Below the pieces are notes generated by a model. That model was not told where the DNA came from. It saw only the letters and a program-made list of their open reading frames with translations, and did no database searches. 64,000 bases of DNA from Actinomadura syzygii (GTDB lineage Bacteria > Actinomycetota > Actinomycetes > Streptosporangiales > Streptosporangiaceae), in contig NZ_VSFF01000002.1 in NCBI RefSeq assembly GCF_008085905.1, forward strand, positions 558,001 through 622,000, in the 5' to 3' direction. Every line of letters begins with the position of its first letter. The stretch's first letter is position 1. Shown here piece by piece: positions 49,328-58,431 of this stretch. The translations under genes were made by a program, and so were the position numbers.

Positions 49328-51772
49328 TCACTCGATGCGCCTGGAGAGCATCTTCAGGAAGATCTTCTTGATCTCGTCCGGGGTCATCGCGATCTCCACG
49401 TTGCCGTACGTGACGTTCGCGATCTGCTGGAGCTCGTTGCGGTCCACGCCCTTGCCGAACCCGATCATGTTGACCTGGATGGGCTTGTTCGGGTCCTGCA
49501 TGCCCTTGAGCTGCTTCAGCGTGTCCTGGAGCGACGGGCCGCCCGGGTCGTCGTTCTTGCCGTCCGTGAGCAGCAGGATCGAGTTGCCGAACTCCGGCTT
49601 GTAGGTCTTGTTCATCGTCTTGTAGGCGGCGAGCAGCGTCCGGTAGAGGCCGGTGTCGCCGCTCGGCTTCGGCTGCATCTGGTTGAGCGCCGACAGGAAC
49701 AGGCCGCGCCGCGTGGTCGAGCCGACCCGCTCGCCGAGCGGCCCGATCGAGATCGTCTCCTTGTACGGGGTGGAGCCGTTCATGTCGGTCGAGAACAGCC
49801 ACTGGCCGAGCTCGGTGTCGTTCGACATCATGCTCAGCCCGCTCTGCGACACCTGCGCGATCGCCTGGAGGCGGTTCAGGCTCGGCCCGACCTGCTCCGC
49901 CATCGAGCCGGACACGTCGATCAGCGTCAGCATGCGCAGCCCGAGCGTCAGCTTCGCCCACGCCTGCATGGTCTTCGCGACGGCCTCGGTCTGCGGCGCG
50001 GGGAGCTGGCGCGGCCGGGCCGGGCTGACGCCCGCCTTCTGGTCGAACCCGCCGGGGGCCTTGCCGTCCGGCGTGCGGAAGCCCAGCTCCAGGACGTCGC
50101 CGCGGGTGGCCTCCGTGCTCATCGCCTTCTCCAGCAGGCGCGCGCCCTCCGCCTTGGCGTCGTCCTTGGCGGTGATGGTGAACGGGTAGTCCATCGACAG
50201 CGTGCCCTCGAGCGGGTACAGCGCGACCGCGGGCTCGTCCGGCTTCGACTGGTTGTACTGCCAGAGCGCCTGCTCCGACGACAGCGAGATCGGCTGCTTG
50301 CCCGCCCGCCCCTTGCGGAACTGCCCGAACTCGGCCGCCACGTTCGGGACGGTGCTCTCCCGCACCGTCCGCACGATGCCGGTGAAGATCGTGTCGCGGT
50401 TCGGGTCGTTCGCCAGCAGCGTGCTGGTGATCATCAGCGAGCCCATGCCCGCCGCGTTCTTCGTCGGGTCCGGCACGACCAGCCGCACCGTGCCCGCCGG
50501 GATCATCTGGTTCTTGGTCACCGCGCCGCCCGCGACGCCGCCCGCCGCCTTGAGCAGGTTGTCCCAGGACGGGGCGGCCGTGATGCCCTGCTGCTTGAGC
50601 TGCTGCGCGAGCGACTGCGGCAGCCCGACCACGATCGGGCTCGTCGCGACGGACGTCTTCGTGGGAGTGATGCCGCCCCTGCCGATGCCGCCGCCGCTCG
50701 CGGACTGGGCGAGGGCCGTCCACAGCGACGAGTCGGGGATCCACACGTCCGGCCGCTCGTTGGCCGCGTCCGTCACCCCCTGCCCGGACAGCAGCGTCGA
50801 CACCGTCGCGGGCTCGGTCTTCTTCACGGTGGCCCTGACGCACTTGCCGCCGGACTTGTGCTTGGCGTCGTTGAACCGTCCGGCCGCCTTCTCCACGACC
50901 GGCGCGATGTCCGGCGCGGCCGCGACCGTGAGGTTCATCGCGCCGTCGCCGGAGCAGCCGCCGCTCTCGGCGAAGGCGTACACGCCGACGCCGAGCAGGA
51001 GCGCGAGGCCCGCCGCTCCCGCCATCGGCCCGATCAGCGCGGTCGCGCTGCGTTTGCGCCTGCGCCTGCCGTACTCGTAACCGCCGGACCCGCCGCCGTA
51101 GGAGCCGGACCCGCCCGACCCTCCGTAGCCGCCGGAGTCACCGGACCCGCCGGAGTCGCCGCCGCCCGTCCCGCCGCCGAAGTAGCCGGACGGGCCTCCG
51201 TCCGAACTGCGGATCGAGTCGTACTCGCTGTACCCGGTCCCGGCGAGCGGCGAGCGGGTGCTCTCGGACGGCGCGCCCGGCTCCCCGTACCCGCCCGGCT
51301 CTCCGTACCCGCCCGGCGTGCCGTACTCGCTCGGCGGGTTGTACTCGCTGGGTTGGGTGTACTCGCTCGGTGGACCGTACTCGCCGGGTGGGGGGTACTC
51401 GCTCGGTGGGCCGTACGGTCCGCTTTCAGACGCGCCCGCGGCCGTGCCGTAGTCGCCGGACCCGTAAATGGGCTGCTCGCCCGTTCCGTAGACGGGCTGC
51501 TCGCCGGACTGGCGCGGCGTGAACCACTGGGGCGTCTCGCCGGACGCCCCCGGCGGCGGGCTCTGCGGGCTTTGCGAACTCTGCGGGCCCGGGGGCGGGG
51601 TGGCTTGCGCTTGCGCGGGCGGCTGGATGGGCGGCTGGGCGAGCTGTCCGCTGTCGCGTGTTCCGAACCAGTCCGAGGAGCCGTCGTTGGCCGGCCCGAA
51701 GACAGGGGTGGACGGGTCGTACCCGCCGCCTCCCGTCCCGTCGGGGAAGTCATTGCGATGACGTCCGCTCAT
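49328..51772 (-). CDS. Membrane-anchored solute-binding/VWA-domain protein
   Basis: 814 residues. The N-terminal ~240 residues are cytosolic and low-complexity: Gln/Pro-rich, then tandem EYGPPSEY/GGYGEPGG-type repeats and a Gly/Ser-rich stretch. Basic RRRRKR precedes the membrane helix (LIGPMAGAAGLALLLGVGVYAF, ~247-267). Outside are a type-II periplasmic-binding-like domain (NLTVAAAPDIAPVVEKAAGRF, VWIPDSSLW) and a VWA domain with the MIDAS motif DVSGSM near 615, plus a TDGKND segment. Such proteins are seen in actinobacterial envelopes; their ligand is unknown. Start M 51772 has GAGGGCAGG upstream. Confidence 0.78.
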   Translation of the reverse strand: MSGRHRNDFPDGTGGGGYDPSTPVFGPANDGSSDWFGTRDSGQLAQPPIQPPAQAQATPPPGPQSSQSPQSPPPGASGETPQWFTPRQSGEQPVYGTGEQPIYGSGDYGTAAGASESGPYGPPSEYPPPGEYGPPSEYTQPSEYNPPSEYGTPGGYGEPGGYGEPGAPSESTRSPLAGTGYSEYDSIRSSDGGPSGYFGGGTGGGDSGGSGDSGGYGGSGGSGSYGGGSGGYEYGRRRRKRSATALIGPMAGAAGLALLLGVGVYAFAESGGCSGDGAMNLTVAAAPDIAPVVEKAAGRFNDAKHKSGGKCVRATVKKTEPATVSTLLSGQGVTDAANERPDVWIPDSSLWTALAQSASGGGIGRGGITPTKTSVATSPIVVGLPQSLAQQLKQQGITAAPSWDNLLKAAGGVAGGAVTKNQMIPAGTVRLVVPDPTKNAAGMGSLMITSTLLANDPNRDTIFTGIVRTVRESTVPNVAAEFGQFRKGRAGKQPISLSSEQALWQYNQSKPDEPAVALYPLEGTLSMDYPFTITAKDDAKAEGARLLEKAMSTEATRGDVLELGFRTPDGKAPGGFDQKAGVSPARPRQLPAPQTEAVAKTMQAWAKLTLGLRMLTLIDVSGSMAEQVGPSLNRLQAIAQVSQSGLSMMSNDTELGQWLFSTDMNGSTPYKETISIGPLGERVGSTTRRGLFLSALNQMQPKPSGDTGLYRTLLAAYKTMNKTYKPEFGNSILLLTDGKNDDPGGPSLQDTLKQLKGMQDPNKPIQVNMIGFGKGVDRNELQQIANVTYGNVEIAMTPDEIKKIFLKMLSRRIE

Positions 51773-52457
51773 GGCCTGCCCTCGATTCACCAGAAACCCG
51801 CCGATGTTCCCCGGCACTGTAGTAGTACGAACCAGAGGTTACAAAGAACTCAAAAGTGATAATGACGCAGGTCATCAGCGCCTGTCTCGACGTTCCCGTT
51901 GCTGGTCAGAGCCGTGACGGTCCGCGAGCACGGGGGTGCGGACGGTGGCGTGCCGCGCGGAACGGTCACCGCCCGTCCGGAGGTGATCGCAACGGTCCAC
52001 ATATATAAGGCGTGCGGCGGCGCGCCGATACCGTCCGTGTGCGATCACATGGGACGAGTGACGGTCGGTTCGGCGGCGACCATGGAAATGCCATGACGTG
52101 AAAATGGCCATTCTCGGCCGTGCGGCGCGTGGTGTCGGCCGTTCTGGTAATGGCGTTCCATTCCCTTCCGTGACCTTCTGGATCTCGTTCTGGAACGTGC
52201 CCGCCACGCCATTCGCTAGGGTGCGGCCGGGGCGCCGATCCGCTGTGCCGCGGCCACGTCCGGGACGGTCGGCCCGTCGTCGGGAGTCACCTCCGAGCGG
52301 ATGCATCAGGAGCCTCATCCATCACATTCGACGGAATACAAGACTCTTTCCCGCAGATTCCGACAACGGACGGCGGTGAAATTCGGGCGTGCGAGTGGGG
52401 CCGCTGTTGCGGGTGGTCGCGGCGAGGTCGGCGGACGCGGGTTGGCAGACTTGGGGG
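51773..52457. other. Long divergent intergenic region
   Basis: 685 bp without a supported gene. It includes an AT-rich patch CACATATATAAGG near 51998-52010 that could be a -10 element, and several imperfect repeats of GGCCATT/AATGGC-type. It separates the VWA gene from the methyltransferase gene. Confidence 0.4.
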
Positions 52458-53282
52458 ATGGCCAGCCTGGTTCCCGTCACCGACCCCGCCGACCCGCGCC
52501 TCGCCGACTACGTGCGGCTCCGCGACATGAACCTGCGCAAGAGCCTGGAGGCCGAGCACGGCCTGTTCATCGCCGAGGGCGAGAAGGTCATCCGGCGCGC
52601 GGTCGCCGCGGGGCACCCCGTCCGGTCGATGCTGATGGCCGGCCGCTGGTTCGAGCCGCTCGCCGACCTCCTGGACGGCGTCGACGCCCCCGTCTACGTC
52701 GCCGACGACGCGGCCCTGGAGGCGATCACCGGCTTCCAGGTGCACCGGGGCGCGCTCGCGTCCCTCGAACGGCTCCCGCTGCCGGGCATGGACGCCGTCG
52801 TCGCGGACGCCCGGCGCGTCCTCGTCCTGGAGGACCTCGTCGACCACGCGAACGTCGGCTCCATCTACCGGTGCGCCGCCGCGCTCGGGGTCGACGCGAT
52901 CGTCCTGTCCCCGAGGTGCGCCGACCCGCTGTACCGCCGCGCGATCAAGGTCTCCATGGGAGCGGTGTTCGCGATCCCCTACGCCCGCATGACCAACCGG
53001 CACGACGACCTGGCCGAACTGCGCGCCACCGGGTTCACGCTGCTGGCGCTCACCCCCGACCAGGCGGCCACGCCCCTGGACGGCGCGGCGACCGGCGGCC
53101 GCGTCGCCCTAATGCTCGGCTCGGAGGGCGACGGCCTCTCGTCCCGCTGGCTGGACGAGGCCGACCAGCGCGTGTGCATCCCGATGAGCGCGCAGGCCAT
53201 GGCGAACGGCGTCGACTCGCTCAACGTCACCGCGGCGGCCGCGATCGCCTGCCACGCGCTCGTCCGCGACGTGCCGTCCTGA
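52458..53282 (+). CDS. SpoU/TrmH-family RNA 2'-O-methyltransferase
   Basis: 274 residues. N-terminal substrate-binding domain: DYVRLRDMNLRKSLEAEHGLFIAEGEKVIRRA. SPOUT knot motifs: VLVLEDLVDHANVGSIYRCAAALGVDAI, VALMLGSEGDGLSSRWLDEAD, and VCIPMSAQAMANGVDSLNVTAAAAIACHAL (the NGV-SLNV motif binds SAM). It methylates rRNA or tRNA ribose; the target is unknown. ATG at 52458 is preferred to an upstream frame extension. Confidence 0.92.
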   Translation: MASLVPVTDPADPRLADYVRLRDMNLRKSLEAEHGLFIAEGEKVIRRAVAAGHPVRSMLMAGRWFEPLADLLDGVDAPVYVADDAALEAITGFQVHRGALASLERLPLPGMDAVVADARRVLVLEDLVDHANVGSIYRCAAALGVDAIVLSPRCADPLYRRAIKVSMGAVFAIPYARMTNRHDDLAELRATGFTLLALTPDQAATPLDGAATGGRVALMLGSEGDGLSSRWLDEADQRVCIPMSAQAMANGVDSLNVTAAAAIACHALVRDVPS

Positions 53283-53306
53283 CCCTCGCTCGGGCTCAGG
53301 CGCCGG

Positions 53307-54347
53307 TCACTTGCCGAAGACGCCCTTGCGCGGACGGCGGTGCGTCCCCTTGAGCCGCTTCGGGTCCTCGACGGGCTGCCGCCGGCGGCCCAGCCGCACC
53401 TGCGTCAGCAGCAGCGAGAACGCCACCATCAGCGCCGCGAGCCACGCGATCTGCGTGCTCGCGATCCGCTCGAACGTGAGGTCCTGCGCGACGGGCGCGT
53501 TGTTGCCCTGCAACCGGCTCTGCGGCGCCATCGCCGGACTCGGCGCCACGGACGGGTTCTGCGGGACGGGACTCGCGATCGGCGGCAGCGCCACCTGCGG
53601 GTTCCGCGGGTCGAACGACGAGTTCGGCGCGGGCGGCAGCACGCCCCCCGTCCCGGACCCGGACCCGGATCCACCGCTCCCGGACCCGCCCGACCCGCCG
53701 CTGGACCCGCCGCCCCCGGAGCCGCCCCCATTGTGCGACGGCGACTTGGTGGGCTTCTTGGTCGGCTTCGGAGGCTTCTTCGTCGGCTTGTCGGTCGGCG
53801 GCGGCGTGGTCGGCGGCTTGTTGTTGTGCGTCACCGTGTAGGTGACCTTCGCCTCACCGGTCTGGTCCGTCGTCACATTGGTCGCGCTGACCGTGACCGT
53901 CACCGTGACCGTGACCGTCTTGGACGTGGTATCCGGAACGGACAGCGTCAGCTTGACGGGTTCGGAGGTCTTCCCACTCGCGAGGTCGCCGATCGTGCAG
54001 CGCTCCGCGGTGTACGGGTCTGGGCACTCCCCGCCGACCTTCGCCTGGGCGGTGGTCGGACTCGTCACGACACCCTTCACCTTGACCCCGGCCAAGGCGC
54101 CGTTCTCGGCCGTGATCTTCACGTCCAGATTGGCGGGCTTTGTGGACCCGGGAACGGCGTCCTGCTTCAGAGGTGTGACGGTCACCTTGAGCGTGCCGGC
54201 CTGAGCGGGCGGTGAGGACGGGTCCGTGGCGGGGGGCGACGTTGTGGGGGAGTCGGTTACGGCGATGGCGGACGCACCGCCCGTGGCCAGGATGGCGGCC
54301 GTCCCGAGCCCCACAAAGATCGGTTTCACCGCTGGTCGGCAGATCAC
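53307..54347 (-). CDS. Secreted, membrane-anchored surface protein with Ig-like region
   Basis: 346 residues. Signal peptide-like start (VKPIFVGLGTAAILATGGASAIAV), a Thr/Val-rich beta region (TLKVTVTPLKQDAVPGS... TVTVTVTVTVSATNVTT) with a Cys pair (GECPDPYTAERCTIG), a Thr/Lys/Pro linker, a Gly/Ser tract, then a C-terminal membrane helix (IAWLAALMVAFSLLLTQV) and a basic tail. This is a wall-spanning anchor architecture, with no sortase motif visible. GTG 54347 has GGAGGTG upstream, which decides the start. Function unknown. Confidence 0.7.
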   Translation of the reverse strand: MICRPAVKPIFVGLGTAAILATGGASAIAVTDSPTTSPPATDPSSPPAQAGTLKVTVTPLKQDAVPGSTKPANLDVKITAENGALAGVKVKGVVTSPTTAQAKVGGECPDPYTAERCTIGDLASGKTSEPVKLTLSVPDTTSKTVTVTVTVTVSATNVTTDQTGEAKVTYTVTHNNKPPTTPPPTDKPTKKPPKPTKKPTKSPSHNGGGSGGGGSSGGSGGSGSGGSGSGSGTGGVLPPAPNSSFDPRNPQVALPPIASPVPQNPSVAPSPAMAPQSRLQGNNAPVAQDLTFERIASTQIAWLAALMVAFSLLLTQVRLGRRRQPVEDPKRLKGTHRRPRKGVFGK

Positions 54348-54461
54348 TGCCGCAGCACCTCCGTCGCGTCGCCGTTGTACGCATGCGCCGTTCTGGGTCG
54401 AGGGTTCGCCTCGGGAGCCATGCGAACACGGATCAATGGACCAAATCAACCCCGTTCAGGA

Positions 54462-54830
54462 TTAGATCATCTCTTCCCGGACGTCTTCGACTTCTGACCT
54501 CGGCGCCCAGGATTGCCAGACCCCCAGGTCGACCCGGTCGAGCCCGAGACCCTCGGCGACCGTCGCGCGTCCGCCCGCGAATTCGACGCGCAACCAGGTC
54601 TCGTGCTCACCGACGATGACGAACCGCTCACCGCGCCAGCGGCACGTGGTGCGGACGTACCGCAGCTCCTCCACCTCGGACGCGGGGACGATCCGCCGGA
54701 ACCGTCCGGCGCGGATCTCCTCGAAGCCGTCGGTCGGGGCGGGCGCGTAGAGCCTGACCTCGCCGTCCGCGCCGGGCGCCGCCTCGAAGTCGCGGCCGAG
54801 CCAGCGCGCGACGTAGCCGTCCCGGATCAC
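54462..54830 (-). CDS. Small partner gene overlapping the SseB-repeat gene
   Basis: 122 residues, no signal peptide or membrane segment. Pattern: VIRDGYVARWLGRDFEAAPGADGEVRLYAP, FEEIRAGRFRRIVPASEVEELRYVRTTCRWRGERFVIVGEHETWLRVEFAGG. No known family I can name. The GTG overlaps the stop of the preceding gene by 4 bp (GTGA), with GGAGG upstream. Small, acidic-leaning and downstream of a large multidomain gene: this is how immunity genes sit, but that is inference. Confidence 0.7.
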   Translation of the reverse strand: MIRDGYVARWLGRDFEAAPGADGEVRLYAPAPTDGFEEIRAGRFRRIVPASEVEELRYVRTTCRWRGERFVIVGEHETWLRVEFAGGRATVAEGLGLDRVDLGVWQSWAPRSEVEDVREEMI

Positions 54831-57800
54831 TCCGCGGCCTCCGTCCGTCCGTTCCATGACTGGGCGTTCGCGTCCGGACGCAGCCAGGCGAGCCGGTCCG
54901 GGTCGTACATGGCCACGAACCGCTCGGTCCGGTCGCCGGAGAGGTAGTACATCTCCGCGCCGTAGGGGAGGCGGACGCTGTCCACCTTGTACTCGCGGAT
55001 GGACCCGGCGCTGCCCGGCGCGAAACCCGTGCCGAGGAACGGCGGCCGTTCGATGACCCAGCCCGCCTCGCCCCAGGACGCCATCTCGTCCTCGTTCCGC
55101 CCGCCGAAGGGGATCCGGTAGAGGTCGGGGCAGTACGCGGGCCAGCGGATCACGTACACGCCCTCGTCGCCGGGCGAGAACGGCGACCCCTCGTAGAGCA
55201 GCCCCAGCGCCTCGTACAACTGGCCGGGCGTCTGCAACTCGCCGACGTCGTTCGTCGAGTGGACGAACCCGCCGACCCTGTCGTAGCCCTGCTCCAGGTA
55301 CCAGGGGACGTGCCCGTGCGGCACGACCTTCTGCATGATCGTCGGGGACGCGACCCGATCGTCGAGATCGGTCGGCGGCTGCGGCTCGGGAACGGGCTCA
55401 CGCTCGGAGGCGAACCCCGGCTCGGACAGGAACTCCGGTTCGGGCTCAGGCCGCGCCGGAGCCGGAACCTCAGGACGCGCCAAAGCCTCGGACCGGTCGT
55501 GGACGTCCGGCCGGTCTGGAACCACCGGCTCGCTCGAAACCTCGGGATGACCGTGGTCCGCCGGTAGCGCCGGGACCTCGGACAGGCCCGGAACCTCCGG
55601 CCGAGTCGGAACCTCGGACTGGTCGGTGAACTCGGGGCGGCTCTGGACCTCGGGCGAAGGCGCCGAGTTCTCCGGCCTATCTGGGACCTCGGGTCGGGCC
55701 GGGACCTCGGGCCGAGGGGACGAGACGTCCAGCTGGGCGCCCGCCGCCGAGCCCAGCGCGTCTGGACGCGCCAACGCTTCGGACTGGCCAGGGATCTCCG
55801 GTCCCGTCGGGACTTCGGAGCCGCCCAAGACCTCCGGCCCACCCGGGACCTCGGGTCGAGGAGCTGAGACGTCCGACCGCGCATCCGACGCCGAGCCCAG
55901 GTCGTTTGGACGTCCCAATGCCTCGGACTGGGCGGTAACCTCCGGTCGGGTCGGGACTTCGGAGTAGGCCGAACCCTCCGGTCCACTCGGAGCCTCGGAC
56001 TGGGGCGGGGCCTCGGATCGGCCGGCGGACTCGGGGCGGGTCGGGACCTCTGGGTGGGTGGTGGCGAGGCCGACGCGGGCCGCCCACTGGCTGAGTTCCC
56101 GTACCTGGTCGCCGAGCAGGGACGCGCCGATGTGCGTGCCCGGGTTGAGGAGCATCGTCCACTCGTCGCGGGGCCAGCCGCTGATCAGCTCCCGGAAGTC
56201 GGCGTACACGAAGCGCGACTGCGGCAGCACCTCGCGCAGCCGCACCAGCGAGGTGAACACCTGCACCGCCGACTCGGTGCGCAGCGCCGCGTCCCAGCGG
56301 AAGTCGCGCTGGATCGGGGTGACTTCGAGGGGGGCGTCGTCCGGGATCGGGACCAGCACGTTTGCGTTGAGCAGCACCCGCAGGAACCCGTCGGAGTCGC
56401 CGCCGGACGCCGCCTCGTACAACTCCTGGTCGATCCGGTTCCCGGGCTCGAACGCGGGCTCGGGCTCCGGGACGGGGTGCGGCGGCCGGACGTCGTCCCG
56501 CGCGTCGGCGGTCTCCTCGGAGACGGCGGGCACCGGGCCCGCCACGTCCCGCGGCTCGATGCGCTCGTCGTGCGGTTCGGGTGCGCTCGACCGGGCGGAC
56601 GGCTCCGGGACGTCCTGCAGCGTCTCGTTCGGATTGGCGGAGGGGACGGCGACGGCGTGCCGTCCAGCCGATCGTGGCGCGGTCGGCTCGGGGGCGTCCC
56701 GCAAAGGCTCCTCGGCGGGCGCGCTCGGCACGGCCGCCTCGGGCTCGACCGGTGCGGCAGGCACCGGTGGGGCGGACGCCGGAACGGGGGGCGCCACCGG
56801 GACCGCGGGCGCCTCCGGGGGCGGCGGAGTCGCGGCGGCCGGAGCGGCGGCGGGGGACGCGGCCGGGATCTCCGGGCCGCGCAGCGCGCGGACCTGGTCG
56901 CCCGGCAGGGTCGCGTCGATCGGCGTCCCCGGGTTGAGGACGAGGCTCCACCCCGTCTCCGGCCACGCCGCGACGACGTCCACCAGCGTCGGCATCACGA
57001 ACCGGGACGAGCCGATCGCCTCGTTCATCCACTTCAACGACGTGAAGATCTGGATGGACGTCCGCCCGTGCACCGACACCGGCCGCCACGGGAACCCCGA
57101 ATCGGACGGGTCGATGCCCCACGGGGTGTCCGGGTCGGCGGGGACGAGCACCTGCGCGCCGAGCAGGATCGAGTAGAAGGCGTCGGTGTCGCGGCGGCGC
57201 GCCGCGTCGAACAGGCGCTGCTCGATGTCGTTCTGCGGCTCGAAGTCGGCGGTCATGCGCTGCGCGGCGCGCTGGTCGGCCCAGGCGGCGAGGCCGGGCA
57301 ACTGCTGCGCGAGGACGGTGCCGCCCGCGGGCGACCCGGAGTTGATGGCGAGCAGCCAGCCGTGGTCGGGCCAGTAGCGCAGGACGACGGTGAACGGCAG
57401 CCTGATGTACTCGGTGCCGGTCCCGGCGGCGTGGGCGGCCTCGATGAGGCGCTCGGGCGAGGTGAAGACGGGGACGACGGTCGCCCCGTCCACCTCCCGC
57501 GTCTGCCAGGGGAACCCGGGACGGCCCGGACGCAGCGCGTAGTCGGTGTCGTCCGGGATGGGCAGCAGCACGTCCGTCGCGGCGAGCGTCTGCAGGAACA
57601 GGTCGTGGTCGTTGTTGGCGGCGGCGCGGAGCAGTTCGCGCTCCACGTCGTTGGCGGGCTGGAACTCCGCCCGCGCCGTGCTCCCCTGGACCTCGCCCGC
57701 TCGCTCGGCGACCGGCTCCGGCGCCTGTTCGGAAATCCGCTCGGGCAGGGGGACCGGCTCCGGCTCCTGCCCGAGCGTCGGCTCGGACGCCGCTTCGGGC

Positions 57801-58330
57801 GCCGCTTCAGGCGCGGGCTCGGCGGCCGGTTCGCGGGGGAGGCCGCGGTGCTGTCCGCGCAGCTCCTCCCAGGGCGGGGACGCGCGGCCGACCTGCGGCG
57901 GGCGGCCGTCCCCGGCAGCGACCTGCCGGACGAACCAGGCGGGCAGCCGCGACTCGATCGGCAGCGCGGCCGTCGCGCCGCGGGCGGGCGCGTCGACGGC
58001 GAGCCACCAGCGGTCGTCCGGCCACGTCTCCGCGATGTCGCCGAACCGGACGGTCACGAAGTGCTGGTAGGACGGCCCGAGGCAGGCGCGCATCGCCGAC
58101 GCCGACGTGTACGCGAGCACGTGGACGCGGCCGTCCTCCTCCTGGGTCGGCCAGGACGGCTGCGCCTCGCCCGCGAGCATCGCGTCCGCGATGTCGGGAG
58201 GCACCGGGACGACGAGCTCGCTGTCCGCGAGGAGGCGGAAATAGCTCTCCTGGTCCCCGGCCCGGACTGTCTCCTGGAGCCGGCGCTCCAGTTCCGACGT
58301 GGGACGCCACGCGTCGGCCACGGTCGCCAC
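54827..58330 (-). CDS. Large SseB-repeat protein with Pro/Glu-rich linker and unassigned C-terminal domain
   Basis: 1167 residues. Four SseB-like units start near residues 12, 225, 367 and 627, each beginning like NDIEQRLFDAARRRDTDAFY and continuing with a VLVPIPDD-type strand. Between units 3 and 4 and after unit 4 lie disordered stretches, the second (about 755-990) built of EVPTRPEVP/SEALARP-type repeats. The last ~165 residues (VPWYLEQGYDRVGGFVHSTN... GLLYEGSPFSP) form a folded domain I cannot assign. No signal peptide or membrane segment. GTG start with GGAGG. The overlapping downstream gene suggests a two-protein unit. Confidence 0.75.
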   Translation of the reverse strand: MATVADAWRPTSELERRLQETVRAGDQESYFRLLADSELVVPVPPDIADAMLAGEAQPSWPTQEEDGRVHVLAYTSASAMRACLGPSYQHFVTVRFGDIAETWPDDRWWLAVDAPARGATAALPIESRLPAWFVRQVAAGDGRPPQVGRASPPWEELRGQHRGLPREPAAEPAPEAAPEAASEPTLGQEPEPVPLPERISEQAPEPVAERAGEVQGSTARAEFQPANDVERELLRAAANNDHDLFLQTLAATDVLLPIPDDTDYALRPGRPGFPWQTREVDGATVVPVFTSPERLIEAAHAAGTGTEYIRLPFTVVLRYWPDHGWLLAINSGSPAGGTVLAQQLPGLAAWADQRAAQRMTADFEPQNDIEQRLFDAARRRDTDAFYSILLGAQVLVPADPDTPWGIDPSDSGFPWRPVSVHGRTSIQIFTSLKWMNEAIGSSRFVMPTLVDVVAAWPETGWSLVLNPGTPIDATLPGDQVRALRGPEIPAASPAAAPAAATPPPPEAPAVPVAPPVPASAPPVPAAPVEPEAAVPSAPAEEPLRDAPEPTAPRSAGRHAVAVPSANPNETLQDVPEPSARSSAPEPHDERIEPRDVAGPVPAVSEETADARDDVRPPHPVPEPEPAFEPGNRIDQELYEAASGGDSDGFLRVLLNANVLVPIPDDAPLEVTPIQRDFRWDAALRTESAVQVFTSLVRLREVLPQSRFVYADFRELISGWPRDEWTMLLNPGTHIGASLLGDQVRELSQWAARVGLATTHPEVPTRPESAGRSEAPPQSEAPSGPEGSAYSEVPTRPEVTAQSEALGRPNDLGSASDARSDVSAPRPEVPGGPEVLGGSEVPTGPEIPGQSEALARPDALGSAAGAQLDVSSPRPEVPARPEVPDRPENSAPSPEVQSRPEFTDQSEVPTRPEVPGLSEVPALPADHGHPEVSSEPVVPDRPDVHDRSEALARPEVPAPARPEPEPEFLSEPGFASEREPVPEPQPPTDLDDRVASPTIMQKVVPHGHVPWYLEQGYDRVGGFVHSTNDVGELQTPGQLYEALGLLYEGSPFSPGDEGVYVIRWPAYCPDLYRIPFGGRNEDEMASWGEAGWVIERPPFLGTGFAPGSAGSIREYKVDSVRLPYGAEMYYLSGDRTERFVAMYDPDRLAWLRPDANAQSWNGRTEAAE

Positions 58331-58431
58331 CCCCTGTTTCCTCCGTGCTCGTCCCCGCGCGTCTGCCTACGCTACATGGGCGAACAGCACCAAAGCGCAC
58401 CATCACCTGACAGTGCGGGTGAGCGCGCTGG

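Noticed and set aside
54827..58330. Reading the C-terminal domain as a TNT NAD-glycohydrolase toxin
   Set aside because: Only a short YDRVGG resemblance; the rest of the TNT pattern and its catalytic residues are not visible. Kept as an unassigned domain.
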